From: Mesorhizobium sp. L-2-11
GTDB lineage: Bacteria > Pseudomonadota > Alphaproteobacteria > Rhizobiales > Rhizobiaceae
NCBI RefSeq assembly: GCF_016756595.1
Contig: NZ_AP023257.1
Coordinates: forward strand, 1,938,001 to 2,002,000
DNA: 64,000 nt
Reading direction: 5' to 3'
Made by a program: the position numbers and the translations under genes. The notes below the pieces were generated by a model. The model was given only the letters and a program-made list of their open reading frames with translations. It searched no databases and was not told where the DNA came from. Positions 23,538-30,437 of the stretch are shown here, piece after piece (positions within the stretch are counted from its first letter, which is position 1; the number at the start of each line of letters is the position of its first letter).

Positions 23538-25316
23538 CTAGCTGGCATTGCCGAGCCCGGCGGCACGCAAAGCCTCGACCAGCCGCTCGGTTAGATCGGC
23601 GGGATATCTCCGCTCGACAAAAGTCGCGCGCGGATCGGCAGCGAATTTCGGGAACTTGACAGTCAACTCGTCCAAAAGTTCGTGCGCCAGTTGATCGCGG
23701 CCGGCGGCCTTGGCAGTGATAAGCCGCGCAGCCAGATAGTGCGATTTCGTCGGCGTCGCTTGCAACGCATCGCTGGCAAGTGCGGCCTTGTTCATATCGC
23801 CAGTCATGAACTGGCCGACGAAAAGCCCGTAGTCCCACCAGGTCGGATGGGCGCTGGAGGTTTCGGCGGCGTGAGCAAGGATCGGCGTTCCCTCCCTGTA
23901 CCTGCCGGCGAAAATCAGCCCGTAGGCGTAAGCTGCCGCCATGCTGAGGTCGTAAGGGTTGAGTTCGTAGGCCTTGCGCATCCAGCGGATCGATTCCTCC
24001 GAATTGCCGAGGCGGGAATTGAGATAGCCATAGGCACGGTGGGCATAGGGGCTGGTCGGCCCCATCTGCACGGCGCGACGGGCCAGCGACATCGCCTGTT
24101 CGATCGTTGCGCCGGCTGGATAGGCATAGCGATCTGTGGCCGCCTCGAGATGCAGGGTCGCCAGCTCCGAAAAGACGAGCGACGATTTCGCATCCCGTTC
24201 GACCAGGTTTTCGAGGCAGCGATAGGCAGCCTCATGGGTTTTGGCGCCCTGGTCGAGATAATATTTGTCGTTGAGCAGCAGACATTCCGTCAGGCCGGTC
24301 TGAAGGCCGCTCTGTTCGATATAGTTGTAGATCGCGCCCGAGGCCGGAACGGCCGAACTCAAAATGCCGGCGACACTGTCCTCGACGGTGGAGGGTGTGC
24401 TGTCGGCGGCAGTCAAGTTGCGTGACAGCAGGACCCGTCCGGTCGCTACGCTTTGAAGCTCCAGCGTGACATCGCCTGCCGTTGGTCCCGGCAAGACATC
24501 GAATACGAAGCTGATCGCATCGGCGACCGGATCGAGCGGGCCGTCAGCATCGCGACCGATGAAGCTAACCGTGTCGAAGCCGCTGAGGCCGGCGCGCAGC
24601 GATGCGGCGACGCGGGCAGCCTCGGCGCTGTTGGTTTTCACCGCGATGTAGACAAGCGGAAGGCTTTCAACCGGAGCCCATGGCGCAATACTGCCGGTTG
24701 CCACCGCATTTTCGATCGTCGCCGCGGCATCGCTTCCCGCCAGCAATGCGCTGCTTCCCTGACGAAGGATCAGCACGCCCAGCATGGCGATGACCAGAGC
24801 GATCGCCAGCCAGAAGAACTGGAGATGGCGCAGCAGCGAGGGTGCCGGCTGGCGAACAGCGGGGGACATCAACGATGCGGCACCTGCCGCCTTGCCGGGT
24901 TCTTCGGGCGATTCCGGCAAGGCGGCCGCCGCCTCGATGTGTTCCGCCGACGCCGGCTCGACCGGCAGGCGGATCGCGTTGAGTTCATAGGATGGAACAT
25001 AGCCGCCACGCGGAATGGCAATGCGGATCGGCTCGGCAACGCCCTCATTGGCGAAGTAATGCTGCAGAAGCTCGCGCAGCCTGCCCGCCTGCACCCGCAC
25101 CACGGCATCGGTCGACGGATCGAAATCGCCGTCTTTGCCGAAAACATCCATCGCGATGGAAAAGCCTTTGAGCTTGTCGGCTTCGCCTGCCTGCTCGCGC
25201 TCGACCAGGTAGCGAAGCAGCTTACGCGCTCGTTCGGATCTCCCGAACGTTTCGCTGGCTAGCAATCGGTCCAACGTCTCGCGCACTGCGGGGGCGGCAG
25301 GCGTGGCATGCTGCAA
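23538..25316 (-). CDS. Membrane protein with N-terminal regulatory-like domain and TPR repeats
   Basis: A 592-residue protein. Residues about 10-110 form the domain often found at the N-terminus of rhizobial adenylate-cyclase-like/TPR proteins (LLRYLVEREQ, DVFGKDGDFDP, VRVQAGRLRELLQHYF, IRIAIPRGGYVPSY). A membrane helix lies near residue 175 (FFWLAIALVIAMLGVLIL). The C-terminal half has TPR-like helices (TSPYAHRAYGYLNSRLGNSEE). No cyclase catalytic domain is present. The TTG at 25316 has GAGAGGATC upstream and was chosen over a TTG at 25355. Function unknown. Confidence 0.7.
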   Translation of the reverse strand: MQHATPAAPAVRETLDRLLASETFGRSERARKLLRYLVEREQAGEADKLKGFSIAMDVFGKDGDFDPSTDAVVRVQAGRLRELLQHYFANEGVAEPIRIAIPRGGYVPSYELNAIRLPVEPASAEHIEAAAALPESPEEPGKAAGAASLMSPAVRQPAPSLLRHLQFFWLAIALVIAMLGVLILRQGSSALLAGSDAAATIENAVATGSIAPWAPVESLPLVYIAVKTNSAEAARVAASLRAGLSGFDTVSFIGRDADGPLDPVADAISFVFDVLPGPTAGDVTLELQSVATGRVLLSRNLTAADSTPSTVEDSVAGILSSAVPASGAIYNYIEQSGLQTGLTECLLLNDKYYLDQGAKTHEAAYRCLENLVERDAKSSLVFSELATLHLEAATDRYAYPAGATIEQAMSLARRAVQMGPTSPYAHRAYGYLNSRLGNSEESIRWMRKAYELNPYDLSMAAAYAYGLIFAGRYREGTPILAHAAETSSAHPTWWDYGLFVGQFMTGDMNKAALASDALQATPTKSHYLAARLITAKAAGRDQLAHELLDELTVKFPKFAADPRATFVERRYPADLTERLVEALRAAGLGNAS

Positions 25317-25448
25317 GTGTCGATCCTCTCGAAGTCGGCACAGGTTAAGACGCAATCATATAGCGCCTGCACTGCCATACAAGCATGCATCCATTATGCG
25401 ATCGCGTACCCCACCGGATAATATTCCAGTGGTTAATGGGCGAAAGAC
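25317..25448. other. Promoter region of the TPR protein gene
   Basis: The start of a 414-bp gap between the TPR protein gene and leuA. Nothing but short AT-richer sequence is seen before the mosaic repeats begin at 25449. Confidence 0.4.
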
Positions 25449-25730
25449 TGGAGCAGGATGATACCATCCGGCCTCATCCTGCTCCAGCTCACAGCTGGTC
25501 TGGAGCGGTTCAGCTTTTTGATAGAACCGCCGAACCGCTCTAAGGCGCGTCGCATTTGACCGGCCTCACGCGACGCGCTTTAGGTTGTTGTTTTTGCATG
25601 TCGTTATCGCAAAACCGCTGCACACTTTTGCGCGACATGCATCAAGTATTTGTTTACGCAATTCCGGACGGAAAACCGCTACGCACCCTCGGGTCAGGCC
25701 CGAGGGCAGCATGCTTTTGCGCGACATGCA
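25449..25730. repeat. Mosaic of five palindromic intergenic repeat modules
   Basis: Consecutive inverted repeats are TGGAGCAGGATGA/TCATCCTGCTCCA (25449-25486), GAGCGGTTC/GAACCGCTC (25503-25540), GCGCGTCGC/GCGACGCGC (25545-25578) and TGCATGTCG/CGACATGCA (25595-25641). A further partial module contains ACGGAAAACCGCTACGCACC and ends CGACATGCA (25722-25730). The last base touches the leuA stop codon. Modules recur at 18402-18475 and, in part, 21845-21951. Confidence 0.8.
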
Positions 25731-27467
25731 TTAGTCGACCTTTCGGTCGACGATGCGGTTGGCGGCGGAAACCACCGCTTCCAGCGAAGCAGCCACGATA
25801 TTGGTGTTGATGCCGGCGCCGAACAGTTTGCCGCCGGGATGCTCCATCTCGACATAGGAGATGGCCGAGGCATTCGAGCCGCGCTGCATGGAGTGCTCCG
25901 AATAGTCGAGCACCGACATCGGCACGCCGACATAGCGCGACAGCGCGTCGACAAAGCCGTCGATCGGGCCGGTTCCGGAGCCTGATATCGTCACCTCCTT
26001 GCCGCTGTCGAGGATGATCGCCTCCACCGCGCGCCGCCCCTTGATCTCGATGTCGGGATAAGTGTGGTGGTCGAGGAATTTCAGCCGCGCACCGGGCTGA
26101 TCGACGTAGGTTTCGAGAAAGCGCTCGTAGATGCGCTTGGCCGGCACCTCCTTGCCTTCGGCGTCGGTGATCGCCTGGATCGCTTGACTGAACTCGATCT
26201 GCAGGTTGCGCGGCAGATTGAGGCCGTAGTCCGCCTGCAGCACATAGGCGATGCCGCCCTTGCCGGACTGCGAGTTGATGCGGATGATCGCCTCGTAGTT
26301 GCGCCCGACATCGGCCGGGTCGATCGGCAGATAGGGCACTTCCCAGTATGGCGTGTTGGCCTTGCGCAACGCCTTCATGCCCTTGTTGATGGCATCCTGG
26401 TGCGAGCCGGAAAAGGCCGTGTAGACGAGCTCGCCGACATAGGGATGGCGCTCGGGGATCTTCAACTGGTTCGAATATTCGTAGACGTCCTTCATCCGGT
26501 TGATGTCGGAGCAATCGAGCTCGGGATCGACGCCTTGCGTGTACATGTTGAGCGCCAGCGTGACGATGTCGACATTGCCGGTGCGCTCGCCATTGCCGAA
26601 CAGCGTGCCTTCGACGCGGTCCGCGCCCGCCATCAGGCCGAGTTCGGTGGTGGCGATCCCGGTGCCGCGGTCGTTGTGCGGATGCAGCGAAATGAGCAGG
26701 TTCTCGCGGTTGTCGAGATTGCGGCACATCCATTCGATGCGATCTGCATAGATGTTGGGTGTCGACATCTCGACCGTAGACGGCAGGTTTATGATCAGCT
26801 TGTTTTCCGGCGTCGGCTTGACGATTTCGGTGACGGCGTTGCAGATTTCCAGCGCCACTTCGAGCTCGGTGCCGGTAAAGCTCTCCGGCGAATATTCGAA
26901 ACGATAGAAGCCGCCGGCCTTCGCCGCCATGTCGGTGATCATCTTGGCCGCATCGGTGGCGATCCGCCTGATGCCGGCGACGTCCTTCTCGAAGACGACG
27001 CGGCGCTGCAGTTCGCTGGTCGAATTGTAGAAATGCACGATCGGGTTGGTGGCGCCCTGCAGCGCCTCGAAAGTGCGGGTGATCAGTTCCGGCCGGCACT
27101 GCACCAGCACCTGCAGCGAGACATCGTCTGATACATTACCCTCTTCGATGCACCAGCGGGCGAAATCGAAGTCGGTCTGCGAGGCCGACGGGAAGCCGAT
27201 CTCGATCTCCTTAAAGCCCATGTCGAGGAGCAGGGCGAACATACGCGCCTTGCGCTCGTGGCCCATCGGATCGATCAGCGCCTGATTGCCGTCGCGCAGG
27301 TCGACCGAGCACCAGATCGGCGCCTTGTCGATGACTTTCGAAGGCCACACGCGGTCGGTAAGACCAACGGTCGGGTAGGGTTGGTATTTCCGGGCTGCCT
27401 CCGGCATGCCCCGGGCATCCTTGCCCATCTCCCCGTTGTCTGCGCGGATCTCTTCTCGTGCGTTCAT
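25731..27467 (-). CDS. leuA: 2-isopropylmalate synthase
   Basis: A 578-residue enzyme that condenses acetyl-CoA with 2-oxoisovalerate, the first step of leucine synthesis. The TIM-barrel catalytic part has WCSVDLRDGNQALIDPM, the HxH metal motif in ISLHPHNDRGTGI and GNGERTGNVDIVTLALNMY. A linker and the C-terminal leucine-sensing LeuA dimer domain (SVLDYSEHSMQRGSNASAIS) follow. Length fits the longer LeuA class (about 560-580). GGGAGAGACGAC precedes the ATG at 27467. A leucine-rich leader ORF lies 156 nt upstream. Confidence 0.96.
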   Translation of the reverse strand: MNAREEIRADNGEMGKDARGMPEAARKYQPYPTVGLTDRVWPSKVIDKAPIWCSVDLRDGNQALIDPMGHERKARMFALLLDMGFKEIEIGFPSASQTDFDFARWCIEEGNVSDDVSLQVLVQCRPELITRTFEALQGATNPIVHFYNSTSELQRRVVFEKDVAGIRRIATDAAKMITDMAAKAGGFYRFEYSPESFTGTELEVALEICNAVTEIVKPTPENKLIINLPSTVEMSTPNIYADRIEWMCRNLDNRENLLISLHPHNDRGTGIATTELGLMAGADRVEGTLFGNGERTGNVDIVTLALNMYTQGVDPELDCSDINRMKDVYEYSNQLKIPERHPYVGELVYTAFSGSHQDAINKGMKALRKANTPYWEVPYLPIDPADVGRNYEAIIRINSQSGKGGIAYVLQADYGLNLPRNLQIEFSQAIQAITDAEGKEVPAKRIYERFLETYVDQPGARLKFLDHHTYPDIEIKGRRAVEAIILDSGKEVTISGSGTGPIDGFVDALSRYVGVPMSVLDYSEHSMQRGSNASAISYVEMEHPGGKLFGAGINTNIVAASLEAVVSAANRIVDRKVD

Positions 27468-27480
27468 TGTCGTCTCTCCC

Positions 27481-27509
27481 GGCGGCTCGCGGGTTCCGCC
27501 TTCAGGCGG
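27481..27509 (-). promoter_or_regulatory. Competing hairpins upstream of leuA
   Basis: GGCGG (27481-27485), CCGCC (27496-27500) and GGCGG (27505-27509) allow two mutually exclusive stems just before the leuA ribosome site. With the leader ORF upstream this could form an attenuator, although no U-run terminator is evident. Another stem, CGGCGGT-TCG-ACCGCCG, lies nearer the leader stop (27598-27614). Confidence 0.4.
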
Positions 27510-27623
27510 ATTTGGTGCCGAGCGGCGCCTCTACCAGATGTTCATTCGCTTGATGTGACTTGCCAATTTGAGACTGGCCAAGGAGCATGCGCGTGAGCGG
27601 CGGTTCGACCGCCGGGCGCTCCT

Positions 27624-27743
27624 TCAGCGAACCCGGCGATCGCCGATAAGGCCGAGAAGCAGCAGAGCGGAAGCAAGCGCGCGCACGGTCTCGCCAGCAA
27701 AGCCGGTCTGACGGGAAGCGACGGAGGTGGCGCGGTTGGTCAT
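27624..27743 (-). CDS. leuL: Putative leucine leader peptide (leuA attenuator)
   Basis: A 39-codon ORF, ATG 27743 to TGA 27624, upstream of and in the same direction as leuA. It ends SALLLLGLIGDRRVR: four consecutive Leu codons (CTG CTG CTT CTC), then Gly and a fifth Leu. A run of codons for the pathway's end product close to the ORF end, followed by hairpin-forming sequence, is the hallmark of attenuation by ribosome stalling. Leader-peptide control of leuA is known in proteobacteria. The ribosome site is weak. Confidence 0.6.
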   Translation of the reverse strand: MTNRATSVASRQTGFAGETVRALASALLLLGLIGDRRVR

Positions 27744-28121
27744 GGCGGTTTCATACAGGAGCAGGCAAAGCGAGGCAAGTGGGGCCGAACGGCAGTGTCG
27801 TAAGCAGATGAGTTGTCCGGATCAGGTAGCACGTGAGTTGACCGGTTTTATTGCCAGCGCATGGAGGCTGGGGATGAAACGGACAGCATGGCTACAGGAC
27901 CGGAGAATGCAGAAGTTAGTGGGGCGTTTTGCGCCGCTGGGAAGGCGGCGATCTTTCGATGATGAGGCAGGCGAGTTGCTGGGCATGTCGGAGCGCGCGA
28001 CTGGAACAAAAAGCGTTCCTGCGTTGTTCTCCAACCGCCCCGATGTTCGAAGGGGCTGGTTCATACGCCGGCCAGAGGCAATCCTTGCGGCAGGCGCTCG
28101 GCGGGCACGCAAAGCCAAGGG
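27744..28121. other. 378-bp gap between leuA leader and NDUFA9-like gene
   Basis: A plus-strand open frame crosses it, but its product is low-complexity and Arg-rich and is not considered coding. A GGAAC followed 15 nt later by GTT (around 28014) has the wrong spacing for an EcfG promoter. Promoters for leuA (minus) and the next gene (plus) must be here. Confidence 0.45.
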
Positions 28122-29066
28122 ATGGCGAGTCAAATGGATCCTGACGATCTCAACGCAAAACGGATCGTCACTGTGTTCGGCGGGACAGGCTTTCTCGGGC
28201 GCCGGATCGTGAAGCGGCTCCTGGAAAGGGGTTTCACGGTTCGCGCCGCATCCCGCCACCCGACTCGGGTCGGCCAGGTTTTTTCTTCGACTGCAAAGAT
28301 GCCAGAAGCTGTCGCGGCGGACATATTGGATGCGTCCTCGATCGGCTCGGCCATTGCCGGATCGCAGGCGATCGTGAATGCCGTCAGTCTCTACGTCGAG
28401 CACGGCGCCCAGACGTTTGAACGGGTGCATGTGGAAGCCGCTGCTGAACTTGCCGCCGCGTCGCGCGCTTGCGGGGTCGATCGGTTCGTCCAGGTTTCGG
28501 GGATCGGCTCCGACCCTCAATCGGATTCGAACTACATCAGGGCACGTGGGCGCGGAGAAGAGGCGGTGGCGAGCGCATTTCCCGGCGCCATCATTGTGCG
28601 TCCCGCCGTCATGACCGGACCTGACGACGTTTTCCTCACGACGATTGTCAGGCTGATACGCCTGCTGCCGGTTTATCCGCTGTTCGGCGATGGTGGCACA
28701 CGGCTTCAGCCGGTCTATGTGGAAGACGTCGCAGACGCAGTCAGTCGGCTGATCGACGGGCAAAACCACAAGGGCTCATCGATCTTCGAATTCGGCGGCC
28801 CGCGCATCTACAGCTATAAGGAGCTGCTGCGGGAAATCGCCCGACAGCTCGATACCCACATCAGGCTGATGCCGGTGCCGTTTGCGGCGTGGGACGCCTT
28901 GGCCGGCGTCGCGGAACTCCTTCCGGGAGCGCCGATTACGCGCAACCAGGTCGATCTTATGCGGCACGACAATGTGGCCGCAATCGGCGCGCCGGGCCTG
29001 AAGGAACTCGACATCGCGCCGCGCGATATCGAGGAGGTGATCCGCTTGATCGAACGGCGCGCGTGA
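28122..29066 (+). CDS. NAD(P)-binding protein, complex I NDUFA9-like family
   Basis: A 314-residue atypical short-chain dehydrogenase. It has the nucleotide-binding IVTVFGGTGFLGRRIVKRLL, the conserved VQVSGIGSDPQSDSNYIRAR with the degraded active-site Lys/Tyr pattern, and IIVRPAVMTGPDDVFLTTIV and PVYVEDVADAVSRLI. Alphaproteobacterial members are related to the NDUFA9 accessory subunit of mitochondrial complex I, but here there is no nuo neighbourhood. The second ATG (28134) is an equally possible start. Confidence 0.85.
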   Translation: MASQMDPDDLNAKRIVTVFGGTGFLGRRIVKRLLERGFTVRAASRHPTRVGQVFSSTAKMPEAVAADILDASSIGSAIAGSQAIVNAVSLYVEHGAQTFERVHVEAAAELAAASRACGVDRFVQVSGIGSDPQSDSNYIRARGRGEEAVASAFPGAIIVRPAVMTGPDDVFLTTIVRLIRLLPVYPLFGDGGTRLQPVYVEDVADAVSRLIDGQNHKGSSIFEFGGPRIYSYKELLREIARQLDTHIRLMPVPFAAWDALAGVAELLPGAPITRNQVDLMRHDNVAAIGAPGLKELDIAPRDIEEVIRLIERRA

Positions 29067-29131
29067 GGCTGCTCGGGCCCATCTCCTGTTTAGCAAGACT
29101 CTCCCGCTCAGCAGGACGCGCGACCCTGATG

Positions 29132-29156
29132 GGAACCTATCGCCATGCGGCGGGTT
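29132..29156 (+). promoter_or_regulatory. EcfG-type promoter of the cysteine-rich protein gene
   Basis: GGAAC (29132-29136), 17-nt spacer, GTT (29154-29156), ending 38 nt before the ATG at 29195. Same pattern as the three elements in the first 5 kb. Confidence 0.6.
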
Positions 29157-29194
29157 GGTCGAGCTTGAAGCAATGAAGAAGAAGGAAAAGAACT

Positions 29195-29431
29195 ATGGCC
29201 AGATGCGATCAATGCGGCAATGACTACGACAAGGCTTTCGAAGTGACGCTAGCTGAGGAAACCTATACGTTCGACAGCTTCGAATGCGCGATCCAGAAAC
29301 TTGCGCCGCTCTGCCCGCATTGCGGGTGCCGGATCATCGGACATGGTGTTGAACAGGATGACATCATCTACTGCTGCGCACATTGCGCCGCGGAGGAAGG
29401 TGCAAGCGCGCTGACCGATCGCGCGCCTTGA
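29195..29431 (+). CDS. Small cysteine-rich zinc-binding (metallothionein-like) protein
   Basis: A 78-residue protein with nine Cys: CDQC at the N-terminus, one in FECAI, CPHCGC in the middle and CCAHC near the C-terminus. It has the look of a short zinc-ribbon/prokaryotic metallothionein-like protein. The middle FDSFECAIQKLAPLCPHCGC resembles small TRASH/zinc-ribbon proteins. AAGGA lies about 12 nt before the ATG. An EcfG-type promoter upstream suggests stress induction. Metal storage or sensing is inference. Confidence 0.7.
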   Translation: MARCDQCGNDYDKAFEVTLAEETYTFDSFECAIQKLAPLCPHCGCRIIGHGVEQDDIIYCCAHCAAEEGASALTDRAP

Positions 29432-29475
29432 TCGCCCGCATTCCCAGTGTCGAGCGACGGTGCCGGTCGTCGAGC

Positions 29476-29865
29476 CTAGCTGTTCTTCCTCGGTTTCTCG
29501 GCGACGATATTGCCGCGCTTCTTCCACTCCGAGAAGCCGCCGCGCAGGCTGCGCGCATCGAGTCCCATCTCCTGCGCGATCTTGGCGGCGAGCAGCGAGC
29601 GCCAGCCGGACGCGCAGTAAAACACAAAGGTCCTAGGCTCGGCGAATTTCGGCTTGTGGTAGGGGCTTTCGGGGTCGATCCAGAATTCGAGCATGCCGCG
29701 CGGCGCATGGAATGCGCCGGGGATCATGCCGTCGCGCTCTAGTTCCCGCGGATCGCGGATGTCGACCATGACAACGCCGTCGGGAATGGCCGCCATGTCC
29801 GCTGCCTCGACCGAGCGGACGACGGCATCGGCGTCGGCCAGCAGGTCCTTGTATCCCTTCGGCAT
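29476..29865 (-). CDS. Rhodanese-like domain protein
   Basis: A 129-residue single-domain rhodanese: VVMVDIRDPRELERDGMIPG, HAPRGMLEFWIDPES, the active-site loop TFVFYCASGWRSLLAAKIA with the catalytic Cys, and GFSEWKK. It transfers or carries sulfane sulfur. It is the last gene of the ten-gene operon, starting 2 nt after the stop of the AhpD-like gene. The true start is ATG 29865; the longer open frame upstream is the neighbour's shadow. Confidence 0.92.
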   Translation of the reverse strand: MPKGYKDLLADADAVVRSVEAADMAAIPDGVVMVDIRDPRELERDGMIPGAFHAPRGMLEFWIDPESPYHKPKFAEPRTFVFYCASGWRSLLAAKIAQEMGLDARSLRGGFSEWKKRGNIVAEKPRKNS

Positions 29866-29867
29866 GG

Positions 29868-30437
29868 TCAGCGCCCCATCGCGTAGAACTCGTCGTTCGG
29901 CCTCATGCTGGTGACGTTGGCCAGCCGGTTTGACATGGCAAAGAAAGCGGCTATGGCCGCGATATCCCAGGCGTCCTCGTCGGTGAAGCCATGGATCTTG
30001 AGGTCCGCGATGTCCGCGTCGCCGACCTCGTTGGCGCGCGCGGAAACCTTCATGGCGAAATCGAGCATCGCCATCTGGCGCGGGGTGATGTCGGCCTTGC
30101 GGTAGTTGGTGGCCACCTGATCGGCGATCAGCGGGTTCTTTGCGCGAACGCGCAGGATCGCGCCATGGGCCACCACGCAGTACTGGCACTGATTGGCATT
30201 GCTCGTGGCCACGACGATCATCTCCCGCTCGGCCTTGGTGATCGGGCCGGGTTTGTCCATCAGCGCGTCGTGATATGCGAAGAAGGCGCGGAACTCGTCC
30301 GGCCGATGCGCCAGCACGAGGAAGACGTTGGGCACGAAGCCCGACTTCTCCTGCACGGCGAGTATCCGTTCGCGGACGTCGTCGGGAAGGCCGGCGATCT
30401 CGGGAACGGGGAAGCGGCTTATGGCGGGCGCGGTCAT
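29868..30437 (-). CDS. AhpD/CMD-family peroxidase-related protein
   Basis: A 189-residue helical protein with the redox CxxC and His of AhpD-like carboxymuconolactone-decarboxylase domains: TSNANQCQYCVVAHGAILR. The length and layout (N-terminal helix, CMD core, C-terminal DAWDIAAIAAFFAMSNRLANV) fit the 'peroxidase-related enzyme' subgroup. Its start overlaps the molybdoenzyme stop by 4 nt, so the two are translated together. A reductive or antioxidant role is possible; the substrate is unknown. Confidence 0.88.
   Translation of the reverse strand: MTAPAISRFPVPEIAGLPDDVRERILAVQEKSGFVPNVFLVLAHRPDEFRAFFAYHDALMDKPGPITKAEREMIVVATSNANQCQYCVVAHGAILRVRAKNPLIADQVATNYRKADITPRQMAMLDFAMKVSARANEVGDADIADLKIHGFTDEDAWDIAAIAAFFAMSNRLANVTSMRPNDEFYAMGR

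Noticed and set aside
28014..28036. GGAAC followed by GTT as another EcfG promoter
   Set aside because: Spacer is 15 nt, outside the 16-17 nt accepted for this sigma factor, and no small gene follows.
27727..28212. 161-codon plus-strand frame over the leuA leader and the NDUFA9-like start
   Set aside because: Arg-rich, no domain, overlaps the clear start of the next gene in another frame.
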